A stretch of DNA of 64,000 bases from Microglena sp. YARC (Eukaryota; Chlorophyta; Chlorophyceae; Chlamydomonadales; Chlamydomonadaceae): the NCBI GenBank assembly GCA_022414725.1, contig CM039465.1, forward strand, positions 46,758,495-46,822,494. The letters are read 5' to 3'. Below the pieces are notes generated by a model, which had not been told where the DNA came from, did no database searches, and was given only the letters and a program-made list of their open reading frames with translations. How positions within the stretch are numbered: the first letter of the stretch is position 1; each line of letters begins with the position of its first letter. Of this stretch, positions 57,026 to 64,000 are shown in pieces. Both the position numbers and the translations under genes were made by a program.

Positions 57026-57482
57026 AGCCCTGGTCCCTTCACATGGGGCACCGCTCACGCAGCAGACGCCGGTCTTGCTAATAGTGTGTAATAATTTGTA
57101 AGATATCGTATGATATCAAACTCGCCTTTGGTCAACATCATTTGATATGTCTGTCCCTACACATGGGGCACCGGCGCACACAGCAGACTCCAGTTTTACT
57201 CATAATGCCCTATGTGTCGCCTGATAGCAATGAAGGGTATGATTTGGATTGGTTCTCGAAGTCGAAGTCTCCAACAATCTCCGACAATTGTCATCATTGA
57301 TGGATTCCCAGGCCAAAATGCCAGAATTCTCTAGCCAACCACTCAAATTCGAGGTACAAACTACAAATTACGAAGTGTTTGAAAACCCAAATACAAATCA
57401 TCCGCTGAATCGCTGTAAGTTGTAAAACACCTAAACCCTAAACCCTATTTGAGTCTCAGGGTAGCGGAAGGGTACACAAACA
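57026..57482. other. Unassigned sequence with duplicated CACATGGGGCACCG block
   Basis: CACATGGGGCACCG..CACGCAGCAGAC(G/T)CC occurs at 57038-57070 and 57160-57192 with palindromic AT DNA between. CCTAAACCCTAAACCCTA at 57430-57447 resembles plant-type telomere repeats (two units only), too short to be a telomere. Confidence 0.45.
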
Positions 57483-57724
57483 AGTTCGATGCAACGTCGC
57501 CTGCGACGCTAAAAATTGGTGGAGAGTGATCGCGAGGGAGCGACAGGTGGCAACGGAAGCGAGTTAGTTACGAGACCGTTGCCTGACGTGTCAGGCTTCA
57601 TCACAGACAGATGGATGGATGGCTGGATGGATGGATGGATGGATGGTCGGTCGGTCGGACGGACGGACAGATGGTTAACACTGGGGGCTCCCGCCACCCA
57701 GAAGGGGGGGCTCCGCCAAAAACA
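57483..57724 (+). repeat. Dispersed repeat family R, copy 3 with a GGATGGAT insert
   Basis: AACGTCGCCTGCGACG start, GGTGGCAACGGAAGCGAGTT, GCCTGACGTGTCAGGCTTCA, then a (GGATGGAT/GGTCGGTC)n expansion at 57610-57665, and the end GGGGGGCTCCGCCAAAAACA. Confidence 0.75.
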
Positions 57725-57779
57725 AGGGCCCAGGTAGCGATCGCTTTAGATAGCAGAAAAAGCCTGGAGGTCTCCTACC

Positions 57780-58610
57780 ATTGCACAAACACATGCACAC
57801 CAAAAACACAAGTACGCACACTCATAATCACACGTACTTATGCGCATTCATTCATTCACAGACACAGACACACGACCACGTACACAGGTGTTCCCCACTA
57901 CAGCACAAAAATGCACACACGTCCACAACCACACATACACACGTGCATTCATTCACAGACACAGACACACGACCACATACCCAGGTGTTCCCCACTACAG
58001 CACAAACGCATGCACACCAACAACAAAAATACACACACGTCCACAACCACACGCGCATGCATTCACAGACACACAGGCACACGACCACATACCCAGGTGT
58101 TCCCCCAAATTGCTCAAACACATGCACACCGACAACAAAAATACACACACGTCCACAACCACACGCGCATGCATTCACAGACACACAGGCACACGGCCAC
58201 ATACACAGGTGTTCCCCACTACATCACAAACGCATGCACACCAACAACAAAAATACACACACGTCCACAACCACACGCGCATGCATTCACAGACACACAG
58301 GCACACGGCCACATACACAGGTGTTCCCCACTGCAGCACAAACGCATGCACACCAACAACAAAAATGCACACACGTCCACCGCACGCGCATGCATTCACA
58401 GACACACAGGCACACGGCCACATACACAGGTGTTCCCCACTACAGCACAAACACATGCACACCAACAACACAAATACAAACACATGCACAACCACACGTG
58501 CACACGCGCATCCCTTCATTCAGACACAGACACACACACAAACACACACATATCCATGTGTCCCCCACTGCCGCACAAACACGTGCACACCAACAACACA
58601 AATACACTCA
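57780..58610 (+). repeat. About 115-bp array with CAGGTGTTCCCCACTACAGC, seven to eight copies
   Basis: The unit has ACATACACAGGTGTTCCCCA, CTACAGCACAAACGCATGCA, CACCAACAACAAAAATACAC, ACACGTCCACAACCACACGC, GCATGCATTCACAGACACAC. (C)AG/GTGTTCCCC also opens the possible exon at 62270, so these may be acceptor-side copies of that exon. Confidence 0.85.
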
Positions 58611-61600
58611 CGCTCACTAGACGCTCACAACCACACATACACACGCTCACAACCACACATACACACATACACACGCTCACAACCACACATACACACGCTC
58701 ACAACCACACACACGCTACACACGCTCACACATACACACGCTCACAACACACATACACACGCTCACAACCACACAGTATACAACCACACTACACACGCTC
58801 ACAACCACACATACACACGCTCACAACCACACATACACACGCTCACAACCACACATACACACGCTCACAACCACACATACACACGCTCAACCACACATAC
58901 ACACGCTCACAACCACACATACACACGCTCACAACACACATACACACGTCAACAACCACACATACACACGCTCACAACCCACACATACACACGCTCACAA
59001 CCAACACACAGATACACACGCTCACAACCAACACACATACACACGCTCACAACCACACATACACACGCTCACAACCACACATACACACGCTCACAAACCA
59101 CACATACACGCTCACGCTCACAACCACACATACACAGCTCACAACCACACATACACACGCTCACAACCACACATACACACGCTCACAACCACACATACAC
59201 ACGCTCACAACCACACATACACACGCTCACAACCACACATACACACGCTCACAACCACACATACACACGCTCACAACCACACATACACACGCTCACAACC
59301 ACACATACACACGCTCACAACCACACATACACACGCTCACAACCACACATACACACGCTCACAACCACACATACACACGCTCACAACCACACATACACAC
59401 ACCCGCTCACAACCACACATCACACGCTCACAACCACACATACACACGCTCACAACCCCACACATACACACGCTTCACAACCACACAATACACACGCCCT
59501 CACAACCACACATACACACGCTCACAACCACACAATACACGCTCACACACTCACTACAACATACCCACACCCGGTCACACATCACACGCTCACAACACCA
59601 CACAATACATACACGCTCACAAACCACACATATCACCACACGCTCACAACCCACACTCACACACGCTCACAAACCACACATACACACACAAGCTCACACA
59701 CCACAACATACACACGCTCACCAACCACACATACACACAGCTCACAAACCACACATACACACGCTCACAACCACACATACACACGCACACACACTACACA
59801 CGCTCACATCGACACACACATACACACGAACGAACTCAACAACCACACATACACTCACATCTCCTGCTCACTCTCCTACACAGCTCACAACCACCAGCGC
59901 TCACAACCACAACTACCACTGCTCACATCCTACATCGATACGACGGCTCACAATAGCTACATATTCACGATCACAACACACACCATCACACGCACAACCC
60001 CTAATCACCTCACTACAACACATTACCACCTGCTCACCAACACACACATCTACACACGCTTCCCACAACCCACACCACACATACCACGACTCACAACCAC
60101 ACATACACACGCTCAACGTCTCACCACCAATACCGGCCCACACACACACACATACAACGCTCACCATTACGCTTCACAACACGGAATACACAGCCACAAC
60201 CACAGCTTCAAACCCACACATACAACGCTCACAACCACACTTACACACGCTCCACACAACCCACACAACACACGCTCACAACACATACACACGCTACAAG
60301 CCACACACACACAACCAGCTCACAACCACACATCACACACGCACAACACACATACACCACGCTCACAACCACACATTACGATAGCACTTTACACCACGTC
60401 ACAACCACACATATCACACGCTCACACACTACGATCATCTACACGCTCACAAACCACACATACACACGCTCACAACGAACCACACATTACTACACGCTCA
60501 CCAACCACTACTACCATACACGCTGACAATCCACACTCTACACCACGCTCACAACACAACATGCACACACAGTTCAGACACTACATTTACACCACGCTCC
60601 AAGACCACTACACTGAGCTCACACCCACAGCATCACACGCTCACACCACACATACACACGGCTCACAACCACCACCTGACACCGCTCACAACCACACATT
60701 ACACATCAACACACTATACACCAACACATCACGAACTCACTCATACACGACCTCACACCACACATTATGCAGCCACGAGCTGCACAAGCCCAGCATACAC
60801 AGCTCACAGTCAACCGACACATACACGACTACGCTCACTATCGCACACATACACACGCTCACATAATTCACATACACTACACAACCACACATACACACCT
60901 CAGCACTAATACACACGTTCACAACCACAGCATACAACACGCTCACAACCACCACACTACACACACTAGCGCTCACAACCAACTATTACCACATACACAC
61001 TCACAACACACATACACACGTCACAACCACACATACACACGCTCACAAACCGCCATTACAACATATTACACTCGCTCACAAGCCGCAATACCACTACGCT
61101 CACAACCACACATACACACGCTCACAACCACACAACACACGCTCATACAGGCACACGCATTACACAAATTCTACGCGCTTCACCATCACACATCACATGC
61201 ACAGCTCACAACCACACTACACACGCTCACCACACACACGTGCCATCATATGCACACAACATACACACGCTCACACCACCACACATACACACACGTACAA
61301 TCCCACTATTACACATGCACACGCTCACACCACACTACACACACCAAACCCACACATACACACGCTCACAACCAGCTCACACGCTCAACCGCACAACACA
61401 TTACACACCTCACAACCACACATACCACGCTCAACTCCAACTATACACACCGAGTGACTTATTTTGACAACCACATCATAACACACGCGCTCATCAACCC
61501 ACATACAACACGCTCACAACCGCACATACACACGCTCACACGCACATACACAGCTCACACGCACATACACCCGCTCACAACCACACTACATACACACGCT

Positions 61601-62010
61601 CACAACCACACAAACAACACGCTCACGAGACACACATACAAACACGCTCACAACCACACATACACAAGTATTGACGTCTCACAACCACACAACACACGCC
61701 ACAACACTCATACACACGCTCACGAACCGCACATACACACGCTCACAACCGCACATACAACCACGCTCACCACCGCAAACATACACACGCTCACAACCGC
61801 ACATACACAACTGCCACTAACCGCAACACACACAACTGCTCACAACCACACATACACACGCCTCACAACCACACATACACACGGCTTACACCACACATAC
61901 ACCAGCTCAACCACACATACACAAGCTCAACAGACCACACATACACACCTCACCAACACACTACACACGCTCACACCACACATACAAACAAACACATACA
62001 CAGTTGTTTT
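58611..62010. repeat. (CACAACCACACATACACACGCT)n array, about 3.4 kb
   Basis: A near-perfect 22-bp unit runs to about 59400. From there scattered one-base gains and losses accumulate to 62010. The very long His/Thr-rich frames over this region reflect the unit having few stop codons, not a gene. Confidence 0.95.
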
Positions 62011-62269
62011 CGCCCCAACAACCGCCAAACCATGCACACCACAACATGGACAAATACACACATGACGCTATGTGCCGATTGCATTCATAACATGCTCTTT
62101 ATCATCCGCCGAAGATGTTCACCCAAAATGTCTGCAGAAGGCTTCTGGCCTGATATGAATCTATATACATATGCCCTTATATACAAATATATTGGGCGGA
62201 CATGCAGTTATATATAAACATCTTTATAACATGTTTTGTTATCATCTGCACCTTTACCACATCTACCAG
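62011..62269. other. Intron-like sequence before a possible exon
   Basis: 62115-62165 (TTCACCCAAAATGTCTGCAG, AAGGCTTCTGGCCTGATATG) is a diverged relative of 62272-62322, another partial upstream copy. 62160-62225 is rich in TATATAC. Confidence 0.5.
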
Positions 62270-62374
62270 GTGTTCCCCAAATCCTGCAGCCCAGGTCGCA
62301 GAAGGCTCGGGCCTGAATATGATAGGCCATCAAAGATTCCATTAGAGGGCGAGCAAGTTCAATTCACTTCATGA
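62270..62374 (+). CDS. Possible last exon, unknown protein
   Basis: The acceptor ATCTACCAG is followed by 34 codons in phase 0: VFPKSCSPGRRRLGPEYDRP, S-K-I-P-L-E-G-E-Q-V-Q-F-T-S, then TGA. Support comes from the acceptor, the protein-like composition and the upstream tandem copies of its first bases (57780-58610, 62115), the pattern seen at proven exons in this window. No family recognised. The rest of the gene would lie to the left, outside or hidden by the array. Confidence 0.3.
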   Translation: MFPKSCSPGRRRLGPEYDRPSKIPLEGEQVQFTS

Positions 62375-63560
62375 GAGTGAGGTGAGACGCGTACTGCGCT
62401 TGGAAAGTGTTGTAGCATGGTTAAAATATTTAACAATGGGATGCCTGTACATGCGTACATTATATTCACTGGATGCTATGATATGGTGTAAGTCTTGAAG
62501 CTGGGGTGTATAGTTGGTCATGTACAGAATATGTCTAAAGCAAGTTCATCAACTGGAGTGAGACCGCTTACTGGTGAAGATGCGTACTGCCCTTGAAAAG
62601 TGTCTGTACAGGATGCTACTGTATGGCAACGTCTAAACTGAAACTACTACAATGGTAACATACTTTAAAATGGTATACAAGCGTGAAATACTTTACAAAT
62701 GGGATGCGAATCATGGTTACATATATTTCAACTAGGCATGCTATGTATGGGTGTATAGTCTTGAAAGCTGGGGTGATATAGTGGTCATTAACAAAATTGT
62801 CTAATAGCAAGTTCATCACTGAGAAGTAGGTGAGAGCGCGTCTGCCTGGAACAGTGTTTGTACAGAGCTATGCAGTGTATGGCAAGTCCTAAAACGCTAT
62901 GACATGGTGTAGTAACCATGGTATAACCGAAGAGCATGGTAGCATACTTTAAAATGGGTATACATGGTATGCCATAGCTTTAAAAATGGTTATGCACATG
63001 ATAACAATACCATTTAAAAGGTATACACGGTAACATACTTTAAAATGGTTTCACATGGGTAACATACTTTAAATGGTATACATGGTAACATACTTTAAAA
63101 ATGGTATACATGGTAACATACTTAAAAAATAGGTATAACTCGATGGTTGGAATACTTTAAAAAGTGGTAAATAACATGGTAACATACTTTAAAATGGTAA
63201 GACACGCAACGTACTTTAAAAATGTTAAATGCAGTCATAAGGTACATGGTAACAAGATATTGCAGCTAAGGAGCGCTAAATGTATCGGCAAAGTCTAAAA
63301 TCGATTACGTGGTCAAACAGATCGTATACATGGTAACATACTATGAATCAGTGGTACTGCAACCATGGTACATAGTTAGCAGATGAAAAATAATCATGGT
63401 ACAATGGTTGAGAACGATATTGCACTAGGACGCTATGTATGGCAAAGTCTACAACACTATACAAATGGTTTAATCGCATAGCTAATAAGAACATGGGTTT
63501 TAGATATTTGCCCTAGATTAAACTACTGTATGAGTGGTTAGTACTGTTGAAGTTCGTAGA
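62375..63560. repeat. Degenerate GGTAACATACTTTAAAATGGTATACAT repeats
   Basis: ATGGTAACATACTTTAAAAT units are dense at 62930-63220. Longer units (GCGTACTGC.CTTGAAAAGTGT, GCTATGTATGG) lie at 62385-62900 and 63230-63480. Copies differ by many single-base indels. Confidence 0.8.
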
Positions 63561-63569
63561 ATGATAGTA

Positions 63570-63830
63570 ACATGGTCAACAAGTCCCTATGCCGCATACG
63601 TGTCACATAGATCGGCGCGGACAATTGGCGAGTGTCTTGGCAACCGGAAGAAAGGTGGCATACGATGGAGCTGACCGACCAGCGATTAGTTACGCAGACC
63701 AGTTGGCATGACGTAGTCAGGCTTAGCAATTTTGTTTTACGGTAAAACCGAGCAAATTAGGTCTAAACATATGGGGGCTAGGAATCACCGCCCCTTGAAG
63801 AGGGGGCTCCGCTCGAAAGAACATGTTTAT
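63570..63830 (+). repeat. Dispersed repeat family R, copy 4 (indel-rich)
   Basis: Follows copy 32976-33193 throughout but with extra or missing bases every 10-20 nt (e.g. CCTATGCCGCATACGTGTCA, GACCAGCGATTAGTTACGCA). It ends GGGGGCTCCGCTCGAAAGAA. Confidence 0.7.
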
Positions 63831-64000
63831 AAAGCCAATTGTCATCCCTGAGAGTGAGGTGTATATGTGTGTATATGATGTGTGTGGGCCATGTGTATGT
63901 GTGTGTATATGGTGTGTATCGATGTGTAGTGGCATGTGTATGTTGTGTGAGCATTGTGATATGTGTTGTGTGGGCATGACGTGTATGGTGATGGTGTGGG
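63831..64000. repeat. GTGTGTATATGGTGTG simple repeat at window end
   Basis: GT-rich units of about 12-20 bp. No gene. Confidence 0.8.

Noticed and set aside
57430..57447. Telomere (CCCTAAA)n
   Set aside because: Only about two and a half units, internal to the window, with unrelated sequence on both sides.
57611..60866. Very long plus-strand open frames (781 and 1008 codons), His/Thr rich
   Set aside because: They are translations of the 115-bp and 22-bp arrays. Overlapping frames are all open and no domain is present.

Overview
This is nuclear DNA from a eukaryote with split genes (GT-AG introns) and very heavy repeat content. No operons, bacterial promoters, CRISPR arrays or phage genes were seen. 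A green alga of the prasinophyte/chlorophyte kind is my best guess. That rests on GC-rich exons, a tandem-module AFNSNGWLK protein of a type I associate with green algae, a plant-like U-box exon and tRNA-derived SINEs. It is inference, not proof.

Layout. 1-9.4 kb is a large imperfect tandem duplication (about 0.7-3.3 kb versus 5.5-9.3 kb). Each half ends in a cluster of copies of a small single-span, proline-headed protein; four copies are intact and the rest are broken. A 2-kb minisatellite lies between the halves. 9.4-13.5 kb is minisatellites, SINEs and short dispersed repeats. 13.5-17.2 kb is a decayed LINE with reverse transcriptase and zinc-knuckle remnants. 17.2-20.3 kb is low complexity, mostly (GA)n arrays joined to one repeated 3' tail.

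20.5-34.3 kb on the minus strand is a three-module extracellular-type gene rebuilt here from seven phase-consistent exons. Its introns are filled with tandem arrays, including a 3.1-kb array of a 31-bp unit. 34.3-38 kb is a G-rich minisatellite and simple sequence. 38.0-38.4 kb on the minus strand is an exon with the second half of a U-box (E3 ubiquitin ligase). 38.6-42 kb is mostly unassigned, with one SINE.

42.1-51.2 kb on the minus strand is a complete nine-exon gene for the PP2A scaffold subunit A (PR65). It encodes 586 residues and every splice phase is consistent. 51.2-57.7 kb holds several upstream tandem arrays and small repeats. 57.8-62 kb is a (CACACGCTCACAACC)n-like array. A possible plus-strand last exon lies at 62.27 kb. 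After about 59.4 kb the sequence looks noisy, with scattered indels.

The unifying observation is how introns grow here. In both well-resolved genes many introns contain tandem, decaying copies of the neighbouring exon edge together with its splice site: acceptor-side copies upstream of an exon, donor-side copies downstream. The copies carry frameshifts or stops while one copy per exon stays intact. This would create arrays of decoy splice sites and cryptic exon fragments, and is the feature most worth following up.
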